The position numbers were made by a program, and so were the translations under genes. Of a stretch of 6,473 nucleotides of DNA, positions 1 to 5,815 are shown in pieces; the stretch's first letter is position 1; each line of letters starts with the position of its first letter. Where the stretch lies: positions 1 to 6,473 of the forward strand of contig JAJUJY010000213.1 of NCBI GenBank assembly GCA_029265085.1, read 5' to 3'. The notes under the pieces are model-generated. The model had not been told where the DNA came from. It made no database searches and worked only from the letters and a program-made list of their open reading frames with translations. The stretch comes from Chloroflexota bacterium. GTDB lineage: Bacteria > Chloroflexota > Anaerolineae > Anaerolineales > Anaerolineaceae.

Positions 1-57
1 ATGGTTTATCGGAAGACCTTGGCCAACAATACGCCGGGGGTTTATGAATATAGATAA
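1..57 (+). CDS. 3' tail of an upstream gene, frame unresolved (partial)
   Basis: The window opens inside or at the end of something upstream. Two frames could be its tail. One ends with TGA at 45-47, which overlaps the ATG at 44-46 in the classic ATGA arrangement of translationally coupled genes and would give a tail ending in QQYAGGL. The other ends with TAA at 55-57 and would overlap the next gene by 14 bases, giving a tail ending in GVYEYR. The frame of the next gene is also open back to base 2, so that gene could start upstream of the window instead. With only 57 bases no product can be named. Confidence 0.3.
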   Translation: MVYRKTLANNTPGVYEYR

Positions 58-478
58 TCCGGAAAATCAGGGTGTGCTTGCCTTCCTCTCGAAGTGCTGC
101 CAGTCGCCGCTTCTGTTGTCGCCTTCGGAATCGGATGCTGATCCATACCTGGGGCTGGGCAGCCACCCGGATGTGGTTGAACGGGTGTGGGATCAACTCG
201 GTGCGCATTTTCCGCCGGAAGCTCGCCAGATTGTCTGTGGGACGCCGGCGCTCATCCGGCCCTCCAGCGGGATTATCATAGCTTTTTGCCTGGGAATGGC
301 CTATGTGCTGCGGATTCCGCCGGAGTTTGAGACAGCCGCCCAAGAAGCGGGTCTTTCAGCCAGGCTGCGCTGGGGCAACGGCCAGATCACCGACTTGGCG
401 GAGGCGATTGGTCCCGGCTGGGTTTTTGGGCGTTGGGATAAACAAGAAAAGCACTGGCTGCTGGAGACTGATCGATAA
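44..478 (+). CDS. Uncharacterised 144-aa protein
   Basis: I cannot assign a function. The protein is probably soluble: there is no signal peptide, and the only strongly hydrophobic stretch (about residues 76-90) is short and more like a buried helix than a membrane segment. A conserved-looking block runs from about residue 33 to 92, with the features DPYLGLGSHPDVVERVW, then FPPEARQIVCGTPALI, then a hydrophobic stretch ending LRIPPEF. A second block near 122-131 reads IGPGWVFGRW. Such Gly/Pro/Trp-rich punctuation suggests a compact, genuinely conserved fold, and I have a vague, unverified memory of similar uncharacterised bacterial proteins. The ATG at 44 has only a weak G-run (36-40) as ribosome site. 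The frame stays open upstream to base 2, so the true start could lie outside the window. An overlap with the upstream gene would explain the weak site by translational coupling. The next gene starts 9 bases after the stop, suggesting one operon. Confidence 0.75.
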   Translation: MNIDNPENQGVLAFLSKCCQSPLLLSPSESDADPYLGLGSHPDVVERVWDQLGAHFPPEARQIVCGTPALIRPSSGIIIAFCLGMAYVLRIPPEFETAAQEAGLSARLRWGNGQITDLAEAIGPGWVFGRWDKQEKHWLLETDR

Positions 479-487
479 GGTGCGTTC

Positions 488-853
488 ATGAAAAAACAAA
501 AAAAATGGTTCTTCCTTGTGATGGGTTTCGTTGTTATCCTGGCCGGAATATTTGCATACATCCAATGGAGCAGCGGCGCAGACCGTTTTATTTGCAGCTA
601 TCCTGATTATGCGCGCCTTTCTGATGGGATGGCCAAATCGGATGTTGAGGAGATTTTAGGTAAGCCCGCAAAACAAATCCTGGCGGGCGATGAAACCCAA
701 AATTTTTATTGCCCGGGTTTCGGCGGCTCAAAACCTCGCTATAATCAAGCTGCCCAATGCTGGCAGTATCAGTTCCGCGGATGGTTGGGGAGTATTGATC
801 TGTATTTTGACAAAGAAGATATCCTGATCGGAAAAGGCTGCGGAACAGGGTAA
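488..853 (+). CDS. Small membrane-anchored protein with BamE/SmpA-like motif
   Basis: This 121-aa protein begins with a Lys-rich N-terminus (MKKQKKW) followed by one hydrophobic helix at about residues 7-26, so it should be anchored in the cytoplasmic membrane with the rest outside. There is no Cys lipobox at the end of the helix. Residues 44-60 (LSDGMAKSDVEEILGKP) match the signature of the SmpA/OmlA (BamE-like) fold, in which a GM-x-x-x-x-V-x-x-x-L-G-x-P segment starts the small alpha-beta domain. In Gram-negatives BamE is part of the outer-membrane assembly machine, but many unrelated small exported proteins share the fold, so an assembly role is not implied. Four cysteines (36, 75, 91, 118) all fall in the extracytoplasmic part and could form two disulfides. 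The start is supported by AAGGTG at 477-482, five bases before the ATG and overlapping the stop of the preceding gene. Confidence 0.8.
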   Translation: MKKQKKWFFLVMGFVVILAGIFAYIQWSSGADRFICSYPDYARLSDGMAKSDVEEILGKPAKQILAGDETQNFYCPGFGGSKPRYNQAAQCWQYQFRGWLGSIDLYFDKEDILIGKGCGTG

Positions 854-885
854 ATGGATTTCGTTCCGAGGGGATCAGCAAGGGA

Positions 886-914
886 TTGGAAGTATTCGTT
901 CTATGAAATATTCT
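886..914 (+). promoter_or_regulatory. Candidate sigma-70-type promoter for the cupin gene
   Basis: TTGGAA (886-891) and TATTCT (909-914) each match the sigma-70 consensus at four of six positions and are separated by exactly 17 bases. The predicted transcript would start near 921, about 36 bases ahead of the cupin ATG. It lies in the 103-bp gap after the BamE-like gene. It is a consensus match only. Confidence 0.35.
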
Positions 915-956
915 TTATTGAAATTGTTTGCCATTAGAGATGAAAGAGCATAAGGT

Positions 957-1316
957 ATGGAAAAAGTAAACTTGGCTGAAAAATTTTCCTCTTTCAACGA
1001 GACCTGGTCCCCGCGGATTGTGGGCGAGTTGAACGGCCAGATGGTCAAACTGGCCAAACTGCACGGCGAGTTTGTCTGGCACCACCACGATCAAGAGGAT
1101 GAGTTGTTCCTGGTGGTCAAGGGCAGCTTGCTGATGCGCCTGCGCGAGGGTGAGTTCCGCGTTGAGGCGGGCGAGTTCATCATTATTCCGCGGGGTGTGG
1201 AGCACCAGCCCGTGGCCGAACAAGAGGTGCAGGTGCTGCTCTTTGAACCGGCCAGCACGCTCAATACCGGCAATGTGCGCTGCGAGCGCACGGTGGACAA
1301 TTTAAAACGAATATAA
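957..1316 (+). CDS. Single-domain cupin protein
   Basis: A 119-aa small beta-barrel protein of the cupin_2 type. Cupin motif 1 is visible at about residues 37-56, with His42 and His44, then Glu49 and Gly56 at the family spacing. Motif 2 at residues 72-83 (GEFIIIPRGVEH) fits G-x5-P-x-G-x2-H exactly, with His83. His42, His44, Glu49 and His83 are the expected metal ligands, so the protein should bind a divalent metal. The substrate is unknown: stand-alone cupins include isomerases, dioxygenases and mere binding proteins. The start at MEKVNLAEKF fits the N-terminus I associate with this cupin subgroup. The ribosome site is poor, because AAGG (952-955) is only one base from the ATG, and no better in-frame start is seen. 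The gene is followed after 11 bases by the nucleotidyltransferase/GrpB fusion, implying co-transcription. Confidence 0.92.
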   Translation: MEKVNLAEKFSSFNETWSPRIVGELNGQMVKLAKLHGEFVWHHHDQEDELFLVVKGSLLMRLREGEFRVEAGEFIIIPRGVEHQPVAEQEVQVLLFEPASTLNTGNVRCERTVDNLKRI

Positions 1317-1327
1317 GGGATTCCGCA

Positions 1328-2323
1328 ATGATTACACCAGAACATTACACCGCATTAAAAATCGTGATGGACCGCCTGCAAGGCCAGCCGGTGAACTGGG
1401 CGGTCATGGGCAGCCTGGGGATGGCGCTGCAAGGCATGGACCTGGATGTGCATGACATCGATCTGCAAACCGACGAAGCGGGAGCCTATGCCATCGAGCG
1501 CATCCTGGCCGAATATGTGGTCACACCGGTGCGCTTTGTCGATTCACCGCGTATGCGTTCGTATCTCGGTAAGCTGGAGATTGGCGGGATGGAAGTCGAA
1601 GTGATTGGGGATGTCCGCAAGGCTGGCGCGGAATCGGACTGGGACAACGCTTTGGACCTGGACGCAGTGCGCCTGTGGGTGCAGTCGGGCAGGCTGCGCG
1701 TGCCGGTTTTATCGCTGGAGTATGAAGTCGAGTCGTATCAAAAAATGGGTCGGGTGGAAAAGGCCGGGCGCATCCGCGACTTTTTGGCCCAACGCCGCCG
1801 GATCGAAGTTGTGCCTTATGATTCGCAGTGGCCGGAGCAGTTCGCGGAAGCGGCCGGGCAAATCCAGGCCGTGATGGGAGCGGTACTGCTGCGCATCCAT
1901 CACATCGGCAGCACGTCCATACCGGGCATCCAGGCCAAGCCGGTGATTGACCTGCTGGGTGAGGTGAGCGAGATCGAGGCGGTGGATGCCTTCAATGCGG
2001 CTCTGGGCGAGCTGGGGTTTGCGGCCCGCGGGGAGAACGGCATCCCTGGGCGGCGTTATTTCTCCAAAAAGACCGGCGGGCTGGACAGCCACCACCTGCA
2101 TATCTTCCAGGCCGGCAACCCGGAGATCGCGCGGCACCTGGCCTTTCGGGATTATCTGCGCGCCCATCCGGGGGAGGCGGCTGCGTATAGCCATCTTAAG
2201 GAGAACCTGGCCGAGCAGTACCGCTACGATCCGTTGGGGTACACCGATGCCAAGTCCGATTTTATCCGCGAGATCGACCGGAAAGCAGCCGAATCGGCGC
2301 AGGGCGGGAAGGTTGCCAGTTGA
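1328..2323 (+). CDS. Two-domain protein: nucleotidyltransferase-like domain fused to GrpB (UPF0157) domain
   Basis: A 331-aa cytosolic protein with two regions. Residues about 1-155 resemble small nucleotidyltransferase-fold proteins: Gly28-Ser29 followed by VHDIDL with Asp43 and Asp45 is the GS...DxD metal-binding pattern. A third acidic strand is likely around Glu89-Glu91 (MEVEVIGD). Residues about 158-320 are a GrpB domain: VPYDSQWPEQF, then RIHHIGSTSIPG (189-200), then AKPVIDLL (203-210), a HHLHIF element (255-260), and the C-terminal YTDAKSDFIREI block. GrpB is itself assigned to the nucleotidyltransferase superfamily and usually occurs alone at about 170-180 aa; in actinobacteria it is also fused to CoaE. 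Its biochemical function is not established. The start is well supported by AAGGGA (1315-1320) seven bases before the ATG. The last codons (KVAS and TGA) lie inside a heptamer repeat array, so the C-terminus may have been altered by the repeat. Whether the N-terminal domain transfers nucleotides to a small molecule, RNA or protein cannot be told. Confidence 0.88.
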   Translation: MITPEHYTALKIVMDRLQGQPVNWAVMGSLGMALQGMDLDVHDIDLQTDEAGAYAIERILAEYVVTPVRFVDSPRMRSYLGKLEIGGMEVEVIGDVRKAGAESDWDNALDLDAVRLWVQSGRLRVPVLSLEYEVESYQKMGRVEKAGRIRDFLAQRRRIEVVPYDSQWPEQFAEAAGQIQAVMGAVLLRIHHIGSTSIPGIQAKPVIDLLGEVSEIEAVDAFNAALGELGFAARGENGIPGRRYFSKKTGGLDSHHLHIFQAGNPEIARHLAFRDYLRAHPGEAAAYSHLKENLAEQYRYDPLGYTDAKSDFIREIDRKAAESAQGGKVAS

Positions 2324-2354
2324 CAGTGGTCAGAATCTGCAACCTGCAACCTGT
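2311..2354 (+). repeat. Heptamer repeat array overlapping the GrpB-fusion stop codon
   Basis: Reading in steps of seven from 2311 gives GGTTGCC, AGTTGAC, AGTGGTC. After a 2-base shift, from 2334, it gives AATCTGC, AACCTGC, AACCTGT. The first three words are the reverse complement of the CTGGCAA/CTGTCAA-type words seen in the large repeat at 5883-5903. The array covers the last four sense codons and the TGA (2321-2323) of the upstream gene and runs into the leader of the next gene. Confidence 0.6.
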
Positions 2355-2364
2355 ATTCTTCCTG

Positions 2365-2370
2365 TATAAT
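2365..2370 (+). promoter_or_regulatory. Candidate -10 box for the first CPBP gene
   Basis: A perfect TATAAT lies 36 bases before the ATG at 2407. It would start transcription near 2377, leaving room for the GGAG site at 2397-2400. No good -35 is present at the usual distance, where the heptamer array lies (AACCTG-type sequence). The TTGACA at 2320-2325 is 39 bases away and too far to pair with it. Confidence 0.4.
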
Positions 2371-2406
2371 TATTCTTACCCATCCCGTAATTTATTGGAG
2401 ATACCC

Positions 2407-3132
2407 ATGCAAACAACCGCAGCCCCTACCCGTGCACCCTGGCTGATGCTGATTTCCCGCACCGTGATGTTTTTCCTGGTACAGGCATTGATCGCCTTTG
2501 TGCTTTTCATTGCCGGGACTGCGGATGCCTGGAACGAATCCTCGCGGTATTGGACGTGGCTTGCGCTTGGCGGAAATATCGGTTCGGTCTTTCTGTTAAA
2601 CCGGGTTTTTCAGCTGGAAGGAAAGCGCTACCTGGACCTGTTCCGCTTTGAGCGCGCCACTTTTTGGAAAGACCTGGGCCTGGCGTTGGGTGGGTTTATC
2701 CTGGCTGGCCCAATTGGTTACCTACCCATGATCGGATTTGCGAATCTATTCCTCGGATCCAATGATACGGCCACCGCAATGCTCTTCAAACCGCTGCCGC
2801 TGTGGGCGATTTTGATTGGTTTCCTTTTTCCAATCACGATTGCGTTTGCAGAACTGCCCACCTATTTTGGGTATGTCATGCCGCGCCTGGAAAAGCAGCT
2901 CAAGAGCGGCTGGCTGGCCTGGGGAATTGCCTCGCTGTTTCTGGGCTTGCAGCATGCCACCTTGCCGCTCATTTTGAACGGCAATTTCATCCTCTGGCGC
3001 GCGTTGATGTACCTGCCCTTTGCACTATATATCGGCCTGGTGATTAAGCTGCGTCCGCGCCTGCTGCCTTTCATGGTGATTGCGCATGCCTTAATCGATC
3101 TGAGTGCGGTGGCGGTGTATTTTACGCTTTAA
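2407..3132 (+). CDS. CPBP-family membrane protein with degenerate catalytic motif
   Basis: A 241-aa polytopic membrane protein with about six or seven hydrophobic segments (roughly residues 15-37, 49-65, 88-112, 130-150, 170-190, 197-214, 218-240). The layout fits the CPBP superfamily (CAAX prenyl protease 2 / bacteriocin-processing and immunity). Motif 1, normally EE-x-x-x-R-G, reads AELPTYFGY at 148-156: the first Glu is Ala148, Glu149 is kept, and the Arg position is Tyr153. Motif 2 keeps its His (FLGLQH, His183). Motif 3 keeps His227 with Asp231 where Asn is common (AHALID). With one catalytic Glu and the Arg missing, proteolysis is doubtful and a non-enzymatic or divergent role is more likely. 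The start at 2407 is chosen because GGAG (2397-2400) sits six bases ahead. An in-frame TTG at 2320 would add 29 residues encoded largely by repeat and promoter sequence and is rejected. The next gene is a canonical CPBP member. Confidence 0.8.
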   Translation: MQTTAAPTRAPWLMLISRTVMFFLVQALIAFVLFIAGTADAWNESSRYWTWLALGGNIGSVFLLNRVFQLEGKRYLDLFRFERATFWKDLGLALGGFILAGPIGYLPMIGFANLFLGSNDTATAMLFKPLPLWAILIGFLFPITIAFAELPTYFGYVMPRLEKQLKSGWLAWGIASLFLGLQHATLPLILNGNFILWRALMYLPFALYIGLVIKLRPRLLPFMVIAHALIDLSAVAVYFTL

Positions 3133-3170
3133 TCATTTGCGGCTGGCTGTTTTGGGCGGGGCAATTGTCT

Positions 3171-3183
3171 GGTTGGTTCAACC
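3171..3183 (+). terminator. Weak hairpin after the first CPBP gene
   Basis: GGTTG (3171-3175) pairs with CAACC (3179-3183) around a 3-base loop and is followed by a T-rich but interrupted tail (TCGTTCTTGATTT). It lies about 40 bases past the stop. The stem is short and the U-tract poor, so intrinsic termination here is only a possibility. Confidence 0.2.
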
Positions 3184-3251
3184 TCGTTCTTGATTTCACC
3201 TCACCCCGAATCGATCTGTACCCGCTGCCTGCTTATTCCACCACAGGGCCG

Positions 3252-3462
3252 TAGGTTGGATGGAGGGCACAATTGAGGCTGTCCATGATTCACCTTGCCC
3301 TGCCCCGGAACCGAACACATAGCTTCATTTTTTATCGCTGAGGGCACGGAGAAGAAGTGGCGAGTGGGTAGTTGTGAGTGGCGAGAAGTTGACCGTCGCC
3401 AGTCTTCCGCTGTCAGATTCTATTGCCTGCGGCTCGACACCTGACGGCTGATAGCTGATAGG
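3252..3462 (-). repeat. Composite heptamer/core repeat, copy A (inverted relative to copy B)
   Basis: Read on the minus strand, this copy runs heptamers, spacer, heptamers, core. On the + strand the words are CTGACGG, CTGATAG, CTGATAG (3441-3461) and AGTGGCG, AGTGGGT, AGTTGTG, AGTGGCG (3356-3383). The non-heptameric core is 3252-3315. Its reverse complement aligns with 5941-6004 over 64 bases with about seven mismatches and two single-base indels. Between core and heptamers this copy has an extra segment of about 27 bases (around 3316-3342) absent from copy B. No open frame or transposase is associated with it. Confidence 0.85.
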
Positions 3463-3528
3463 TAACCGCTTCTCCTACCCCAACCTTGCAATACTCCCCG
3501 ACTGGATAGTTCTCCTGCGGGTTGGATG

Positions 3529-3537
3529 TGCTATGAT
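3529..3537 (+). promoter_or_regulatory. Candidate extended -10 promoter for the canonical CPBP gene
   Basis: TG-C-TATGAT (TG at 3529-3530, hexamer at 3532-3537) fits the extended -10 pattern with one mismatch in the hexamer. No clear -35 is seen (TTCTCC at 3510-3515 is the best, with a 16-base spacer), which extended -10 promoters can tolerate. The start would be near 3544, just ahead of the palindrome at 3548-3560. Confidence 0.4.
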
Positions 3538-3547
3538 GAGATGGGCC

Positions 3548-3560
3548 GAGCAAATTGCTC
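3548..3560. promoter_or_regulatory. 13-bp palindrome, possible operator or leader hairpin
   Basis: GAGCAA and TTGCTC form a perfect inverted repeat around a single central base. It sits immediately downstream of the predicted transcription start for the gene at 3595. That position suits a repressor site. As RNA it could fold as a 5-bp stem with a 3-base loop. Confidence 0.3.
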
Positions 3561-3594
3561 AAAATTTCCAGTTGGTTGTGTAAGGTAAGTTAAT

Positions 3595-4308
3595 ATGGTG
3601 CAAGCCAATTCGATTCAAAAGAAAGCCTGGCCGTTTGTCATCTGGCCGCCGCTGGTATTTAACCTGGGCAGCGTGGTGGTGATCGGTGGGATTTATGCAG
3701 TTTTATATATCATGAATCCCTCGGCTGTGCCGGGATCGATCCAGCTCAGTTATGCCGACACGCAAATCGCTTTAAGTGCATTTATCTTTGTGTTTGAATG
3801 GATCTTTGCCGGGGTTCTCCTCCGCAGCTACCGCCGCGAGCAGCTTTCGATCCGCGGGCTGTTTTCTCCGCCGGGCAAGCCTGGAACGTTCCGTTGGCTT
3901 CCCGCAATCGCGCTCTTCCTTTCGGTCAACGCAATATTCCTGATCTATATCGGTTATCTCCAGGCGCGTATGCCCGATCTGACCTACCGCGGCATGCCCT
4001 GGACGCAGGTGGTGCTCTTTTTGCTGCTCACCCCGCTGACCGCCGCCTTCACTGAGGAGTTGATCTGGCGCGGGCATATCCTGACCGCTTTTGAACAGCA
4101 GGGCAAAAGTCCGCTGTTTGCCTTGCTGTTTTCTGCGCTTTCATTCTCCCTGATTCACGGCATCTTTTTTCCGGATAAGCTGCTGGTCACATTTTTGATG
4201 GGGATCATCATGGGCCTGTACTACCAGCGTGAAAAAGCGCTCTTACCGCTCATGCACACTCACTGGATCATGGACCTGTGGAGCTTTGGCGTGTTTTTCT
4301 TCCGCTAG
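3595..4308 (+). CDS. CPBP-family intramembrane metalloprotease (canonical motifs)
   Basis: A 237-aa polytopic membrane protein with hydrophobic segments at roughly residues 15-40, 58-77, 102-122, 137-153, 174-190, 196-211 and 219-236. It carries the CPBP motifs intact: EELIWRG at 154-160 (Glu154, Glu155, Arg159), SLIHGIF with His188, and HTHWIMD at 221-227 with His223 and Asp227 (Asp in the place where Asn is frequent). Members include Rce1-type CAAX proteases and bacterial proteins linked to bacteriocin processing or self-immunity. Nothing nearby encodes a bacteriocin peptide or prenyltransferase, so the substrate is unknown. The length is normal for the family. The ATG is preceded by AAGGT (3582-3586) with an 8-base spacer. 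It is separated from the MFS gene by 144 bases and together with it lies between the two inverted composite repeats. Confidence 0.9.
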   Translation: MVQANSIQKKAWPFVIWPPLVFNLGSVVVIGGIYAVLYIMNPSAVPGSIQLSYADTQIALSAFIFVFEWIFAGVLLRSYRREQLSIRGLFSPPGKPGTFRWLPAIALFLSVNAIFLIYIGYLQARMPDLTYRGMPWTQVVLFLLLTPLTAAFTEELIWRGHILTAFEQQGKSPLFALLFSALSFSLIHGIFFPDKLLVTFLMGIIMGLYYQREKALLPLMHTHWIMDLWSFGVFFFR

Positions 4309-4399
4309 GAGGCCGGCCGTGTTGATGTAATGATCCAGATAAAAAGATAATTTTTTCCGGCCTGACGTGCCGGTTGCCAGTCTGGCTGAATAATTCAAT

Positions 4400-4432
4400 A
4401 TCCATTCATTGGATCATGTCTGCTTTTATTAT
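4400..4432 (+). promoter_or_regulatory. Candidate promoter and inverted repeat ahead of the MFS gene
   Basis: TATTAT at 4427-4432 is a -10 candidate with a weak -35 (TTCATT, 4405-4410) at a 16-base spacer. The -35 falls inside a perfect 5-bp inverted repeat, ATCCA (4400-4404) and TGGAT (4410-4414). A regulator binding there would block the promoter, a common layout for efflux genes. All parts are short and could be chance. Confidence 0.25.
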
Positions 4433-4452
4433 CTTCATGCGATAGGTGCATT

Positions 4453-5805
4453 ATGTCTCTTCCATTAACCGTTTCCAGGCGCCCCGCAGGGATGCTGGGT
4501 TTTAGCATTGTTTGGGCCGGTCAGATCATCTCTGTGCTGGCGTCATTTATGAGCAATTTCGCGCTCACGATCTGGGCTTTCCAAAAAACGGGCAGTGCCA
4601 CCGTGCTCGGGTTGGTGCAGGTGTCCTTTATCCTGCCGTTTTTATTGTTCTCCCCGTTTGCCGGGGCAATGGTGGACCGCTATAACCGCAAGTTAATGAT
4701 GATGGTCAGCGACCTGGGGGCGGTTCTGGCTACCGCGGCTATTTTAATCATCAACACCACAGGCACCTTGGAGATCTGGCATCTCTGCGCTGCTTCGGTG
4801 ATCTACGGCCTCAGCTCTTGCTTCCAATGGCCGGCGTATATGGCCGCGATCACCTTGATGGTTCCGAAAGCGCAGTATGGGCGGGCTAACGGGATGATGA
4901 GCCTGATCGATTCCGGGCCGGGGATCTTTTCTCCGATGATTGCCGGCGCGCTGCTGCCGATCATAGGGCTTTCCGGCATTTTGTTGATTGATGTGGTCAC
5001 TTTCTTCCTGGCGATTGGCGCTTTGTTGATTGTGTCGATCCCGCAGCCGGAGCAAACCGATGAAGGCAAGGCGGGGCAGGGCAGCCTGACGAAAGAAGCG
5101 GCTTACGGATTTAAGTATATTTTTTCCCGCCGCCCGCTGCTCAACCTGCTGCTGGTGATCCTGGCCTTGAATATGATGGGTGGGCTGGCTCAATCCCTCT
5201 TTGCGCCGATGATCCTGCTGCGCACAGATAACAACAGTACAGCCTTAGGCGCGGTGCAATCGGCCTTTGCCGTTGGCGGTGTGGTTGGCGGGTTGATCGT
5301 CAGTGCCTGGGGCGGGTTCAAGAAGCGCATTCGCGGTATGCTGTTTGGCTGGGCGGTGTACGGTGTGTTTGGCTTGATCCTGTTTGGGTTGGGGCGCAGC
5401 CTGTATTTTTGGATCCCGATCGCTGTGATGGCCTCGATGACCTTCCCGATGACCCAAAGCGCCAGCAATGCCATCTGGCAGTCGAAAGTTGCGCCGGATG
5501 TGCAGGGCCGGGTATTTTCTGCCCGGCGTTTGATCGCCTGGCTGACCGATCCGCTGATGCCGCTGGTCTCCGGTGTGCTGGCGGATTACGTGACCGAGCC
5601 GGCCATGCTGGCTCAAAATGGATTTTCGCATACCTTTTCCTGGCTGGTGGGCAATACCCCCGGATCGGGTATGTCCTTTCAGTTTGTGGTCGCCGGGCTG
5701 CTCTATTTGAGTGTAGCCTTGATTGCCTGGTTTATACCGTCCGTCCGCAATGTGGAAACCATCTTGCCGGATCATGAAGGCAAAAAGGTGGAAGCAGGGA
5801 AGTGA
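4453..5805 (+). CDS. MFS exporter, MFS_3 / EntS- or MefA-like family
   Basis: A 450-aa protein of the major facilitator superfamily with about 12 hydrophobic segments in two halves, joined by a hydrophilic loop around residues 197-215. The MFS motif A is clear in the loop between segments 2 and 3: GAMVDRYNRK at 71-80 (Gly71, Asp75, Arg76, Arg79, Lys80). Residues 342-359 (WQSKVAPDVQGRVFSARR) match the block typical of the MFS_3 group, which contains the enterobactin exporter EntS and Mef-type macrolide exporters. An insertion at about 380-408 before the last hydrophobic segment also fits that group. It should act as a proton-driven exporter, but the substrate cannot be read from the sequence, and no biosynthetic cluster or TetR/MarR gene is adjacent. 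The ATG follows AGGTG (4444-4448) with a 4-base spacer. Translation ends at two tandem TGA codons (5803-5808), directly followed by composite repeat copy B. Confidence 0.9.
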   Translation: MSLPLTVSRRPAGMLGFSIVWAGQIISVLASFMSNFALTIWAFQKTGSATVLGLVQVSFILPFLLFSPFAGAMVDRYNRKLMMMVSDLGAVLATAAILIINTTGTLEIWHLCAASVIYGLSSCFQWPAYMAAITLMVPKAQYGRANGMMSLIDSGPGIFSPMIAGALLPIIGLSGILLIDVVTFFLAIGALLIVSIPQPEQTDEGKAGQGSLTKEAAYGFKYIFSRRPLLNLLLVILALNMMGGLAQSLFAPMILLRTDNNSTALGAVQSAFAVGGVVGGLIVSAWGGFKKRIRGMLFGWAVYGVFGLILFGLGRSLYFWIPIAVMASMTFPMTQSASNAIWQSKVAPDVQGRVFSARRLIAWLTDPLMPLVSGVLADYVTEPAMLAQNGFSHTFSWLVGNTPGSGMSFQFVVAGLLYLSVALIAWFIPSVRNVETILPDHEGKKVEAGK

Positions 5806-5815
5806 TGAGCGGACA

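Larger units (their letters stand above)
3133..3594. other. 462-bp intergenic region, no gene
   Basis: No convincing coding sequence is seen on either strand. From left to right it holds an unremarkable stretch with one small hairpin (3133-3251), the inverted copy of the composite repeat (3252-3462), and a promoter-like leader with a 13-bp palindrome for the next gene (3529-3594). Confidence 0.7.

Noticed and set aside
2320..2370. TTGACA (2320-2325) and TATAAT (2365-2370) as one promoter.
   Set aside because: The 39-base spacing is far too long. The TTGACA is explained by the heptamer array (AGTTGAC word).
2320..2406. In-frame TTG at 2320 as the start of the first CPBP gene, adding 29 residues.
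   Set aside because: The added part is encoded by heptamer repeat and promoter sequence and overlaps the upstream stop. The ATG at 2407 has a well-placed GGAG.
4311..4373. GGCCGG...CCGGCC and CCGGC/GCCGG hairpins after the canonical CPBP gene as a terminator.
   Set aside because: The T-run (4351-4356) precedes the compact hairpin instead of following it, and the longer stem has a loop of about 40 bases. Not a normal intrinsic terminator on either strand.
4373..4382. GGTTGCCAGT, identical to 2311-2320, as another repeat copy.
   Set aside because: It is only ten bases with no further heptamers around it. It could be a remnant but also chance.
5245..5775. A 176-codon open frame on the minus strand opposite the MFS gene, and similar ones at 4744-5193 and 1709-2194.
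   Set aside because: They are antisense shadows of well-supported genes, with low-complexity His/Gln/Pro/Arg-rich translations and no recognisable domain.
3463..5815. The segment between the inverted repeats as a compound transposon.
   Set aside because: No transposase, integrase or target duplication is visible, and the two genes inside are ordinary membrane proteins. Kept only as a repeat-pair finding.
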